A stretch of 64,000 nt of DNA, taken from NCBI RefSeq assembly GCF_040675465.1, contig NZ_JBFAPA010000029.1, positions 1 to 64,000 on the forward strand. The letters run 5' to 3'. Source of the stretch: Kibdelosporangium sp040675465 (lineage in GTDB: Bacteria > Actinomycetota > Actinomycetes > Mycobacteriales > Pseudonocardiaceae). Shown here piece after piece: positions 25,163-34,143 of this stretch. The notes under the pieces were generated by a model. It made no database searches. It saw nothing but the letters and a program-made list of their open reading frames with translations, and was not told the DNA's origin. The translations under genes were made by a program, and so were the position numbers. Position 1 is the stretch's first letter, and the number at the start of each line of letters is the position of its first letter.

Positions 25163-26539
25163 TCAACGCTTGAGGTAGAGCACCGCGGGGCCGCGGAATG
25201 GCGCAGTCACGTGATCCCCGGTGATGTCGGCTGGCACGGTCTCGCCGGTGCGGGGTTCGAACCACTCGCCGGTCAGGCCGCGGGGGTCGATGTGGATGAC
25301 GAAAGTGTTGCTGGGGCTGAAGAAGAGGTACTCGTCGGGGGCGGCGAGGCAGAACTTGGTGGAGCTGAGGCCGGGTTGGGGGGTGGCTTCGGCGAGGTTC
25401 ATGCGGGTGGCGTATTTGCGGACGTAGCCGAGGTTGGCGCGGATGGCGATGGCGTTGGGGTCGTCGATGTCGCCGCCGATGCCGTAGGCGCCGTCGTAGG
25501 CGTCCATGTAGATGGGGTTCTCGCCGCGGGTGAACGACTTCCATGGCCACTCACGGTCACCGCACAGGCCACACAGATGGTCAGTATCTGACAGGACGAC
25601 CTTGGCGCCGGAGGTCACCGGGGGGTTGTCGATGTCGCCGTTGGGGGAGATCCAGTCGGCGGGCGAGTCCCAGAGGTCCTGGTTGTCGCCGTCCGGGTAG
25701 GTCGAGGTCATGCCGACCGGGCGGGCCAGCCGATCGTGCGACTTGATGTACGAGATCATGTGGTACTGCCACTGCACTGAGTTCGGCGGCCCCTCGTTGG
25801 AGATCTCGAACAGCACGTTGTCGTCGTCCGCGAGGGTGTCGATCACCTTCTGGACGTACGCCTCCTGACGCGCGGTGACCGTGGGGCTCTGCAGGGTCTG
25901 GGTCTCCTCGCCGCTGCCGTTGCGGTTCGGGTCGCCGTTCACGCCGTTGATGTTGTTCGCCGCGTTGAACGGGTGCCCCTTCCAGGGGTTGTTGTGGTGC
26001 TGCTCGCCCTTGACCCCGGCGATGCTCCAGCCGTCGAACAACATCACCGACACGTACATCCCGCGCGCCGAAGCCTGCCGCACCCGGTCGCTGAGGCGGT
26101 CGAAGTAGGCCTGGTCGAATCGATCCAGATTGAACCGGGGCTTGCCGTCCAGCGCCGTCCCAGGCCCAGTCCGGGCATACGGCGACGGGGAGGTGAAGTA
26201 GTCGTCCGAGGAGATCTCGACCGAGTACCGCGCCTGCTCCCACACCCACAGCCGGAAGAAGTTGTGGTTGTTGCGCTGCAGCAGGTCCAGGTACGCCGAG
26301 TAGTCGAACGGCGAGGGCGGGTCGGCGAACCCGGTGTCCTGGAAGTTCTGCCAGGTGTGCGAGCCGGTCAGCAGCACCGGGTGGCCGTCCGGGGTGGCGA
26401 AGTACCGGCCCTGCGCCCGCAACGGGCCCAGAGGGGCGGTCACCGGGCCAGGACCAGGGAGAACGACGGGAGCCGTGGTTTCACCCACAAGCGTCACTCC
26501 GATCACAAGAAGCAGGGCGACGAGCGCCACACGGGCCAT
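25163..26539 (-). CDS. Secreted cellulase-fold glycoside hydrolase-like protein
   Basis: A 458-residue exported protein (signal helix residues 3-18). It has a TIM-barrel glycosidase-like domain (GSHTWQNFQDTG, then NNHNFFRLWVWEQ, and FEISNEGPPNS, whose Glu is a candidate acid/base). The C-terminal beta domain (LTGEWFEPRTGE) is of the putative collagen-binding type often attached to DUF4038/GH5-like enzymes. The polysaccharide substrate cannot be inferred. Confidence 0.75.
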   Translation of the reverse strand: MARVALVALLLVIGVTLVGETTAPVVLPGPGPVTAPLGPLRAQGRYFATPDGHPVLLTGSHTWQNFQDTGFADPPSPFDYSAYLDLLQRNNHNFFRLWVWEQARYSVEISSDDYFTSPSPYARTGPGTALDGKPRFNLDRFDQAYFDRLSDRVRQASARGMYVSVMLFDGWSIAGVKGEQHHNNPWKGHPFNAANNINGVNGDPNRNGSGEETQTLQSPTVTARQEAYVQKVIDTLADDDNVLFEISNEGPPNSVQWQYHMISYIKSHDRLARPVGMTSTYPDGDNQDLWDSPADWISPNGDIDNPPVTSGAKVVLSDTDHLCGLCGDREWPWKSFTRGENPIYMDAYDGAYGIGGDIDDPNAIAIRANLGYVRKYATRMNLAEATPQPGLSSTKFCLAAPDEYLFFSPSNTFVIHIDPRGLTGEWFEPRTGETVPADITGDHVTAPFRGPAVLYLKR

Positions 26540-26619
26540 GGCGGCAAGGTATCCATCGCGAAGTTAAATCCGTGATCATCGACCGATCGAGGGATCGACT
26601 GGTCCCGCCTTATGGCCGT

Positions 26620-26632
26620 ATCCGTAACGGAT
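26620..26632. promoter_or_regulatory. Short palindrome upstream of protease gene
   Basis: ATCCGT-A-ACGGAT is a perfect 13-base palindrome, 51 bp upstream of the GTG start of the protease gene and between two divergent secreted-enzyme genes. It is a possible repressor site; no regulator is adjacent. Confidence 0.3.
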
Positions 26633-26682
26633 CACCCCTCTTAGAGTGACACCCGTTCAGGGGGTCTCAGAGGAGGGACAGA

Positions 26683-28536
26683 GTGGCGAAACGTATTCGT
26701 ACGGCGCTTGCCGGCGTAGCCCTGCTGGCGTCGATGCTCACTGTCATGGCCGCGCCCGCCGCGTCGGCCGCGCCGGTGGATACCGGATCAAAGATCCCAT
26801 CCCTGCTCAGACAGCAGGCGGACAAGATCGGCAAGTCGTTGGGCGCCGACCGCAGGCTCGCTCCCGCGCGGGCCGAGAGCCTGGCCGCGGACGTGCTGAG
26901 CATCGACCCGGCCGGCGGGATCGGCGTCCAGGTCTACGGCCTGGACCAGGTCGGCCAGACCGAGGAGAACCAGCTGCGTGCCCTGGGCGCGAAGGTGGGC
27001 ACCAGCTCGTCCGGGTTCGCGGCCGTGCCGGACACCGACATGCCGGTGGCGGGCCTGGTCAGCGCGGTCGTGCCCTACGACAAACTGGACGCGGTGGCGG
27101 CCCTGCCGTGGGTGGCCACGCTGCGGCCGAGCCTGCGCCCGGCCGTCGACGTCGGCCCGAACGCGGCCGAGGGCCTCACGCTGCACAAGGCCGCCGAGGC
27201 CCAGCAGCGCGGCCTGACCGGCAAGGGCCAGAAGGTCGGCGCGATCTCCGGCGACGTCGACCACCTCGCCGAGTCGATCGCCCGCGGCGAGCTGCCCGCG
27301 GACGTCCAGGTGCTGCGCACCGCCGACTATGACGACGACGAGGGCACGGCGATGATGGAGATCGTCCACGACCTCGCGCCGGGCGCCAAGCTGGCCTATG
27401 CGTCCACTCGCGACACCACAGCGGACTATGTGGACGCGTTCCACATCCTCGCCAACGCGGGCGTCACGATGATCACCGAGGACATCGCGCTGGACGACGA
27501 GCCCGCGTTCCAGCAGGGCATCGGCGCCTCGACCGCGGAGGCCCTGGCCCGCAAGGGCATCTGGGTCAGCTCGTCCGCGGGCAACCTGGGCGGCCGGCAC
27601 GCCCCACGCGTCCCGGCCGCCAGCACCGGCCGCACGCCGGACGACCAGGCGAGCTCGTTCACCAACTGCCCGGGCCCGTTGAACCACACCGTGAACCTGC
27701 GTGGCACGGACAACACCTACAACCTCAACCTGCTGCCCGGCGCGACGGTCATGCCGACGCTGCAGTGGAGCGAGCCGCGCGCGGTGTTCCCGACCGCGGG
27801 CCAGGGTGGCTTCACCGACCTCAACCTGTACCTGATCGACTCGACCGGCGCCTGCCTCGCGTCGAGCACGGCCAAGCAGGCCGACGGCGTCGGTGACACC
27901 ATCGAGCAGTTCATCTACGAGAACACCTCGGGCGCGGCCCAGGCCGCGCGCCTGGTCGTCGACGTCGCCGGGACCTCGTCGGCCAAGTCGGTGCCCACGC
28001 TGGACCTGCGCTGGCGCGCGCTCTCGGCCGGGGTCCAGACCATCGACCCGCCCGACCGGGCCGGTTCGATGAACCCGGACTCCAACTACATCGGCTTCGC
28101 CACGAGCGCGGGCGCGGCCAACGCGAGCGTGTCGGTGGACCCGAACACCGTGCCGCTGGAGGCTTACAGCGCCGCCGGCCCGGTCCAGGTGCTCACCACC
28201 ACGCAGTGCCCGCGCGGCAAGCCCGGTCCCTGCAAGGGTGTCGCGGGTCCGCGTGAGCGCAGTGCCGTCGCGCCAACGTGGACTGCGTCCGACGGTGTCC
28301 AGGTCAGTGGCGTTGGCCCGTTCGGGTCGGGCACCTGCCCGGCTACTACTCCTGGTACGTGCCGGTTCTTCGGAACCTCCGCGGCCACGCCGAGTGCGGC
28401 GGGCATCGCCGCGTTGACCCGTCAGGAGTTCGGTGGCAGGTGGGTGCATCCCGCGCTGCTGAACTTCATCCTGGCCTACCGTGCGGTCCACCGTGACGGC
28501 CCGGGCTGGGGCGCGGGAATCCTCAGCGCGATCTGA
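26683..28536 (+). CDS. Secreted subtilase (S8/S53-like) serine peptidase
   Basis: A 617-residue exported protein with a signal peptide (to about residue 30, APAASAA). The Ser loop FFGTSAATPSAAG is clear near residue 565, and an Asp-bearing VGAISGDVDHL strand is near 187. At the place of the subtilisin His motif (HGT) the sequence reads DEGTAMMEIVHDLAPGA, so Glu replaces His. This gives a Ser-Glu-Asp set, like sedolisins. A beta-rich domain is inserted between about residues 335 and 450. GGAGG lies upstream of the GTG start, and a strong hairpin follows the stop. Confidence 0.82.
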   Translation: MAKRIRTALAGVALLASMLTVMAAPAASAAPVDTGSKIPSLLRQQADKIGKSLGADRRLAPARAESLAADVLSIDPAGGIGVQVYGLDQVGQTEENQLRALGAKVGTSSSGFAAVPDTDMPVAGLVSAVVPYDKLDAVAALPWVATLRPSLRPAVDVGPNAAEGLTLHKAAEAQQRGLTGKGQKVGAISGDVDHLAESIARGELPADVQVLRTADYDDDEGTAMMEIVHDLAPGAKLAYASTRDTTADYVDAFHILANAGVTMITEDIALDDEPAFQQGIGASTAEALARKGIWVSSSAGNLGGRHAPRVPAASTGRTPDDQASSFTNCPGPLNHTVNLRGTDNTYNLNLLPGATVMPTLQWSEPRAVFPTAGQGGFTDLNLYLIDSTGACLASSTAKQADGVGDTIEQFIYENTSGAAQAARLVVDVAGTSSAKSVPTLDLRWRALSAGVQTIDPPDRAGSMNPDSNYIGFATSAGAANASVSVDPNTVPLEAYSAAGPVQVLTTTQCPRGKPGPCKGVAGPRERSAVAPTWTASDGVQVSGVGPFGSGTCPATTPGTCRFFGTSAATPSAAGIAALTRQEFGGRWVHPALLNFILAYRAVHRDGPGWGAGILSAI

Positions 28537-28544
28537 CGCTCACC

Positions 28545-28592
28545 CCTCGTGAGTACTTTCGGTCGTTCTGGCGACCGAAAGTACTCACGAGG
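28545..28592. terminator. Perfect 21-bp hairpin after the protease gene
   Basis: The arms 28545-28565 and 28572-28592 are exactly complementary over 21 bp, with a 6-base loop, starting 9 bases after the protease stop. The ends read CCTCGTGAGT and ACTCACGAGG. There is no T-tract, but the stem alone should be a strong terminator or RNA end. It shares its outer sequence with the prm operon hairpin. Confidence 0.8.
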
Positions 28593-28693
28593 TTTCGGTT
28601 GGGCGAACGTTGCCCAAATGGCCCTTCCCGTTGCCCCTCCGGGAACCTAACGTCCACCAGGTTGCCGTGTCGTCTGTTCCCGCTGGAGTTGCT

Positions 28694-31600
28694 GTGCGTT
28701 TGTCCTTACGCAGACCGCTTGTCGGTGCTGTCGTTTCGTCGTTAGTCGTACCAGCCGTGGTACTGGCCGGCGCGGCACCCGCGCAGGCCGTCGGATTCAG
28801 CCCCGGAAACGTCGTTGTCGCGCGGGTGGGCACCGGGGACGCGACGTTGTCGAGCGCGGCGACACCGGTCTTTTTGGACGAATACACGCCCGATGGCACG
28901 CTTGTGCAGTCGATTCCGATGCCGACCTCGGCGTCCGGTTCGAACAAACGGCTCACCCTCAGCGGTTCCGCGACCTCCGAAGGGGCGCTCGCCCGCTCGG
29001 CGGACGGCCGGTACCTCACGCTCGGCGGGTATGACGCGGATCCCGGGCTGGCCAGTGTGGCCGGCACGACGACCGCCGCGACGAACCGAGTCGTGGCCCG
29101 TGTGGACGGTGCGGGCACGGTCGACACCTCGACCGCGATCACCGACGCCTTCAGCGGCAACAACATTCGTGGTGCGGTGACCGACGACGGCAGCCGGTTC
29201 TGGGCGGTCGGTGGTAACGGCGGAGTCCGGTTGGCCTCCCTCGGCTCCGGCACGACCACGGCGATCAACACGGCCGCGCCGACGAACATCCGCGCCGCGG
29301 CGGTCAGCGGCGGTCAGCTCTACATCTCCACCGGCAGCGGCACGACCGGCGTCTACTCGGTCGGCGCGGGCCTGCCGACGACCGGCGGTCAGACTCCCGC
29401 GCTCACCGCGGGTGTGCCCAGCCCGTACGGCTTTGTCTTCCTGGACAGCGATCCCGCGGTGCCTGGGGTTGACACCCTTTACGCCGCCGACGACTCCGGC
29501 AGCCCGGGCGGCGGCGTGCTCAAGTTCTCCTTCGACGGCACGGCTTGGACCGCTCGCGGCTCGTTCCGTCCGGCTGGCAGCGGCATCCGTGGCCTCACCG
29601 GTTCGGCCACCCCGTCGGGTGTGACGCTGTTCGCGACGACGACCGCGGCCACCAACGCACTGGTCAAGGTGGACGACACGGCCGCGTACAACGCCACGAT
29701 CGCCGCCACCGCCACGACTCTGCGCACGGCGTCCGCCAACACGGTCATGCGCGGTGTCGCTTTCGCCCCGGCAGCAGCGACTTCCGCCCCGACGATCACC
29801 ACCCAGCCGCAGGACAGCTCGGTCACCAGCGGTGGCACGGCCACCCTCACCGTGGTCGCCAACGGTACGGCTCCGTTGAGCTACCAGTGGTACACCGGCA
29901 CCGCGGGTGACACGAGCAACCCGATCGCAGGCGCCACAGGGACTTCGTTCACCACCCCGGCGCTCAGCGCGACAACGTCTTACTGGGTCCGGGTAACCAA
30001 TGCGGTTGGTCAAGCCGACAGTCGCACTGCGACAGTCACGGTGACGACCGGCGCCAACACCGCGCCGACGATCGGCCCGAAGCCGGTGCCGGAACTGGCG
30101 TTGACCGTGGGCGACCCGGACAACCCGCCCGCACTGCGCACAGTGGACATCGCCGACAACGAGACCTCGCCCAGCGGCTTGACGGTCTCGGTCACCAGCA
30201 GCAACGACGCGGTGGCCACCGGCGGTGAGACCGGCACGGGCGCGACCCGCACGCTGACCATCAACCCGGTCGGCGTCGGCCACGCGACGCTGACCGTCAC
30301 GGTCTCCGACGGAAGCCTCAGCGACAGCACGACATTCGCGGTTTCCGTCTCGGCCGCGCTGCCCGCCGGAACGCACAACCACTACGGCGCAAGCGATGCG
30401 AGCACGGCGATCGACCTCGGCGACGGCGCCATGGTCGTGAGCGACGACGAGACCAACGTCCTGCGTGTGTACGACCGGGCGCATTCCCGTTACCCGGCCC
30501 AGTCGTTCGACGTCCGTGCCGCCGGTCTGGCGTTGCGGGACAGCGACGTGACGCGGGAGATCGACATCGAGGCGTCCGCCCGCAACGGCAACACGATCTA
30601 CTGGTTCGGCTCGCAGGGGCAGAACTCGTCAGGAAAGACCCGCCTGAACCGGCAGGAACTGTTCACCACCACCGTGACCGGCACGGGCACGACGGCGACC
30701 CTGGCGCTGGGCGGCAGCTACCAGCTCCTGCGGGACGACCTCGTCGCGTGGGATCAGGCCAACGGCAACGCGTTGGGCCTGGCCGACGCCGCGACCAAGG
30801 CGCCCGAACCGGACGGCGTCAACATCGAGGGCGCGGAGTTCGCGCCGGACAACTCCACGCTGTACCTCGGTTTCCGTGGCCCGCTGACCAGTGACGGCAA
30901 GGCGATCGTCGTGCCGGTCACCAACATCGCGGCCCTGACCGCCGCCAACCCGACCACCGGCGTGTCGGCGGCCTTCGGTACCGCACTGCGCTGGGACCTC
31001 GGCGGGCGTGGGATCCGGGAGATCCGCAGGAACTCGGCCAACCAGTACCTGATCATCGCCGGTCCGCCCGGGGCGGGCACCGGCGCCGCGGGTGAGTTCA
31101 AGTTCTACTCGTGGGACGGCAACCCGGCCAACCAGCCGCTGCTGCGCGCCGGATCGCTGGACACCGTGGCGGTTGCGGGCAAGCCCGAGGCCATTGTGGA
31201 CGTTCCGAACCCGCTGACGAACACCAGCCAGGTCCAGGTCGTCACCGACTCCGGCGACACGGTGTTCTACGGCGACGGCGCGGCGGCGAAGGACCTGCCC
31301 CTGCCGGAGCGCAAGTCGACCAGCGCTGTGGTCAGCGTCGGTGCCCCGCCTGCGTGCACCTCGCCCGTAGTCAGCATCGGTTCGGTGCAGGGCACCACGG
31401 ACATCAGCCCGGTCGCCGGGCAGACGGTGTCGGTGCGCGGCACGGTCGTCGCCGACTACGAGGGCGCCCAGCCCGCGCTGCGCGGGTTCTACCTGCAGGA
31501 CGGCGGTGACGGGAACGGGTCCACTTCGGACGGTATCTTCGTCTTCGACAACGGCGCCAACCTGGTGTCGAACGGCGATGTGGTCCAGGTGACCGGGCCG

Positions 31601-33994
31601 GTCTCGGAGTTCCAGGGCCAGACCCAGATCACCGCCTCGGCCAGCGGCGTCGAGTCCTGCGGCCGCCAGGCCACGGTGACGCCGACGGACGTGACGCTGC
31701 CGCGGGCCTCCGCGACGGATCTCGAGCCGTACGAGGGCATGCTGGTCCGGTTCAACCAGACGCTGACCGTGACCGAGCATTTCCAGCTCGGCCGGTTCGG
31801 TCAGGTGGAGGTGTCCAGCAACGGCCGGCTGCGGCAGCCGACCGCGGACATCCGCGCCACCGACCAGGCGGCGGTGCAGGCGGCGCAGAACGCCAACAAC
31901 CTCAACCAGCTGATCATCGACGACGCCGACCAGAGCCAGAACCCGGACCCGATCGTGTTCGGCCGCGGCGGCCAGCCGTTGTCCGCCAGCAACACCCTGC
32001 GCGGCGGGGACACCGTCACCAAGCCGGTCGGCGTGCTGACCTACACCTGGGCCGGGAACGCGGCCAGCGGCAACGCCTACCGGCTTCGCCCGGTCGGTTC
32101 CCTTGGTGGCGCAGCGGTGTTCGACGCGGTCAACGAGCGGCCGGCCACCCGGCCCGACACCGGCACCGGCGGCCTGCACGTGGCCAGCGCCAACCTGTTG
32201 AACTTCTTCAACACGTTCAGCGGCTGCAGGTTCGGCACCCTCGGCGGCCCGGCCGACTGCCGTGGCGCGGAGAACACCACCGAGTACCAGCGCCAGCTGG
32301 CCAAGGAGGTCGCGTCGCTGCGGTTCATGAACGCGGACGTCATCGGCTACATGGAGATGGAGAACGACGGCTACGGTCCGGACAGCGCCGTTCAGGCCCT
32401 TGTGGACGCTCTGAACGCCGCCGACGGCCCGGGCACGTGGGCGTTCATCAACCCTGACGCGGCCACCGGTGTCACGGATGTCGCTGGCACGGACGCGATC
32501 AAGGCTGGCCTGCTCTACAAGACCGCTGTGGTGCAGCCGGTCGCGGGCAAGACCTTTGTGGACCAGAACCCGTTGTTCGAGCGGCGGCCGGTCGCCCAGA
32601 CGTTCCAGGACGCCTCCGGCGCCCGGTTCACGGTGATCGCGAACCACTTCAAGTCCAAGGGTTCCTGCCCCACCTCGGGGCCGGACACCGACCAGGGCGA
32701 CGGCCAGAGCTGCTGGAACGCGCACCGCACCGCGCAGGCCAACGAGCTGGCGAGCTGGGTCCAGTCCACTGTGGTCCCCGGCGCCGGTGACCCGGACGTG
32801 CTCATCGTCGGTGACCTGAACTCCTACGCCGGTGAGGACCCGATCGCCGCGCTGGAGGGCGCCGGATACACCAACCTGGTCAAGAAGTTCCACGGCCTGG
32901 ACGCGTACTCGTACGTGTTCGACGGCCAGTGGGGCTACCTCGACTACGTCCTCGCGTCCGCCTCGCTCACCCCGCAGGTGACCGGCGCGGGCGACGCCCA
33001 CCACAACGCCGACGAACCGTCGGTGCTGGACTACAACACCAACTTCAAGACTCCGGGCCAGGTCCAGTCGCTGTACGCGCCGGACCGGTTCCGCACCAGC
33101 GACCACGACCCGGTGCTGGCCGGCCTGAGCCTCGGCACCCCGGCGACGATCAGCGGCACCCCAGCCACGGGCAAGGTCGGTGCGCCGTACTCGTTCGACT
33201 ACACGCTCGGCGGCAGCGCCCCGGTGTCCACTTCGGTCACCGGCACCCTGCCACCTGGGCTGGTGCTGAACGGCGCGAAGCTGGCCGGAACGCCGACGAC
33301 CGCGGGTGACTTCACCTTCACGGTCAAGGCCACCAACGCCTTCGGCTCGGCCGAGATCACGTCGACCGTCCACATTGACGCGACCGAGACCACCACGGTG
33401 GTGACCTCATCGGCCAACCCGGCGATCGTGGGCGGCCCGGTTACGTTCACCGCCAAGGTGACCGGCGGCAGCCTCGGGGCCACCGGCGGCACGGTTCAGT
33501 TCACTGTGGACGGTAAGCCTCTCGACGGTCCCGTCACGGTGAACAACGGGACCGCGGTCAGCGGCCCGGCGAACCTCGACCTCGGCCAGCACGCGGTGAC
33601 CGCGGCCTACTCGGGCAACGGTTCGTTCCTGGCCAGCAGCGGTTCGTTCACGCAGCTGGTGCAGTACGGCGTGAAGGTGATCAGCCCGGCCGCGGGTGGC
33701 AAGTACAATGCCGGCTCGATCGTGCCGGTCACCTTCCAGCTGGTCGACGCCAACGGCAAGCCGATCCCGCACCTCACCGCGCTCTTGCTGGTGTTGAGCG
33801 GGCAGGTCAAGGTCTCGGCCACGGGAGCGCAGTCGCTGCCTTCGTTCCCGGCGCTCTACGACCCGCTGTCGAGCAGGTTCACCTTGCCGTGGCTGACCAG
33901 TCCGCGCGGCAAGGGCGCCGTGATGGTGAAGATCACCGTCACCTACCCCGGCGCCCCCACCCAGGAAGTCACCATCCCCATCACCCTCACCTGA
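28694..33994 (+). CDS. Large secreted ExeM/NucH-type endonuclease with Ig-like domains
   Basis: A 1766-residue exported multidomain protein. After the signal peptide come a beta-propeller-like region (about 35-360), an Ig-like domain (about 366-452), a cadherin-like stretch, a DUF3616-like region (about 560-870), an OB-fold/lamin-tail-type region (about 890-1030) and an endonuclease/exonuclease/phosphatase domain (about 1156-1480; ASANLLNFF, GYMEMEN, GDLNSYAGEDP, TSDHDPV). Two further Ig-like domains and a C-terminal beta domain follow. It probably digests extracellular DNA for phosphate. The GTG at 28694 has CTGGAG 5 bases upstream and places the signal peptide correctly; an earlier in-frame ATG (28610) would add 28 residues. 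Confidence 0.85.
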   Translation: MRLSLRRPLVGAVVSSLVVPAVVLAGAAPAQAVGFSPGNVVVARVGTGDATLSSAATPVFLDEYTPDGTLVQSIPMPTSASGSNKRLTLSGSATSEGALARSADGRYLTLGGYDADPGLASVAGTTTAATNRVVARVDGAGTVDTSTAITDAFSGNNIRGAVTDDGSRFWAVGGNGGVRLASLGSGTTTAINTAAPTNIRAAAVSGGQLYISTGSGTTGVYSVGAGLPTTGGQTPALTAGVPSPYGFVFLDSDPAVPGVDTLYAADDSGSPGGGVLKFSFDGTAWTARGSFRPAGSGIRGLTGSATPSGVTLFATTTAATNALVKVDDTAAYNATIAATATTLRTASANTVMRGVAFAPAAATSAPTITTQPQDSSVTSGGTATLTVVANGTAPLSYQWYTGTAGDTSNPIAGATGTSFTTPALSATTSYWVRVTNAVGQADSRTATVTVTTGANTAPTIGPKPVPELALTVGDPDNPPALRTVDIADNETSPSGLTVSVTSSNDAVATGGETGTGATRTLTINPVGVGHATLTVTVSDGSLSDSTTFAVSVSAALPAGTHNHYGASDASTAIDLGDGAMVVSDDETNVLRVYDRAHSRYPAQSFDVRAAGLALRDSDVTREIDIEASARNGNTIYWFGSQGQNSSGKTRLNRQELFTTTVTGTGTTATLALGGSYQLLRDDLVAWDQANGNALGLADAATKAPEPDGVNIEGAEFAPDNSTLYLGFRGPLTSDGKAIVVPVTNIAALTAANPTTGVSAAFGTALRWDLGGRGIREIRRNSANQYLIIAGPPGAGTGAAGEFKFYSWDGNPANQPLLRAGSLDTVAVAGKPEAIVDVPNPLTNTSQVQVVTDSGDTVFYGDGAAAKDLPLPERKSTSAVVSVGAPPACTSPVVSIGSVQGTTDISPVAGQTVSVRGTVVADYEGAQPALRGFYLQDGGDGNGSTSDGIFVFDNGANLVSNGDVVQVTGPVSEFQGQTQITASASGVESCGRQATVTPTDVTLPRASATDLEPYEGMLVRFNQTLTVTEHFQLGRFGQVEVSSNGRLRQPTADIRATDQAAVQAAQNANNLNQLIIDDADQSQNPDPIVFGRGGQPLSASNTLRGGDTVTKPVGVLTYTWAGNAASGNAYRLRPVGSLGGAAVFDAVNERPATRPDTGTGGLHVASANLLNFFNTFSGCRFGTLGGPADCRGAENTTEYQRQLAKEVASLRFMNADVIGYMEMENDGYGPDSAVQALVDALNAADGPGTWAFINPDAATGVTDVAGTDAIKAGLLYKTAVVQPVAGKTFVDQNPLFERRPVAQTFQDASGARFTVIANHFKSKGSCPTSGPDTDQGDGQSCWNAHRTAQANELASWVQSTVVPGAGDPDVLIVGDLNSYAGEDPIAALEGAGYTNLVKKFHGLDAYSYVFDGQWGYLDYVLASASLTPQVTGAGDAHHNADEPSVLDYNTNFKTPGQVQSLYAPDRFRTSDHDPVLAGLSLGTPATISGTPATGKVGAPYSFDYTLGGSAPVSTSVTGTLPPGLVLNGAKLAGTPTTAGDFTFTVKATNAFGSAEITSTVHIDATETTTVVTSSANPAIVGGPVTFTAKVTGGSLGATGGTVQFTVDGKPLDGPVTVNNGTAVSGPANLDLGQHAVTAAYSGNGSFLASSGSFTQLVQYGVKVISPAAGGKYNAGSIVPVTFQLVDANGKPIPHLTALLLVLSGQVKVSATGAQSLPSFPALYDPLSSRFTLPWLTSPRGKGAVMVKITVTYPGAPTQEVTIPITLT

Positions 33995-34003
33995 CCAACC
34001 CGC

Positions 34004-34126
34004 GTGTCCCCTTTTCCTCCCCCGCGTGTCCCCCTTTGCTCCGCCGTGTGTCCCGCTTTCCTCCGGGAGGAAAGGGGGACATACCCCGGAGGAAAGGGGG
34101 ACATACCCGGGAGGAAAGGGGGACAC
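34004..34126. repeat. 22-bp-period inverted tandem repeat, copy 2
   Basis: Three copies of a GTGTCCCCCTTTCCTCC-like 17-mer (34004, 34026, 34048) are followed by three inverted copies (34066, 34088, 34110), each set at exactly 22-bp spacing, with one or two changes. It fills the gap between the convergent nuclease and ATP-grasp genes and could terminate both. A four-copy relative lies at 7926-8048. Confidence 0.8.
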
Positions 34127-34143
34127 GCGGGGGAGGGGTGGGG

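Noticed and set aside
25245..25270. tRNA T-arm-like GGTTCGAA sequence
   Set aside because: It lies inside the hydrolase coding sequence and no cloverleaf can be built around it.
30629..33373. A 914-codon minus-strand frame opposite the nuclease gene
   Set aside because: Antisense shadow of the ExeM-like gene with low-complexity translation and no ribosome site.
34004..34126. CRISPR array
   Set aside because: Repeats are 17 bp at 22-bp spacing, so spacers would be 5 bp, and the second half is inverted. No cas genes are present.
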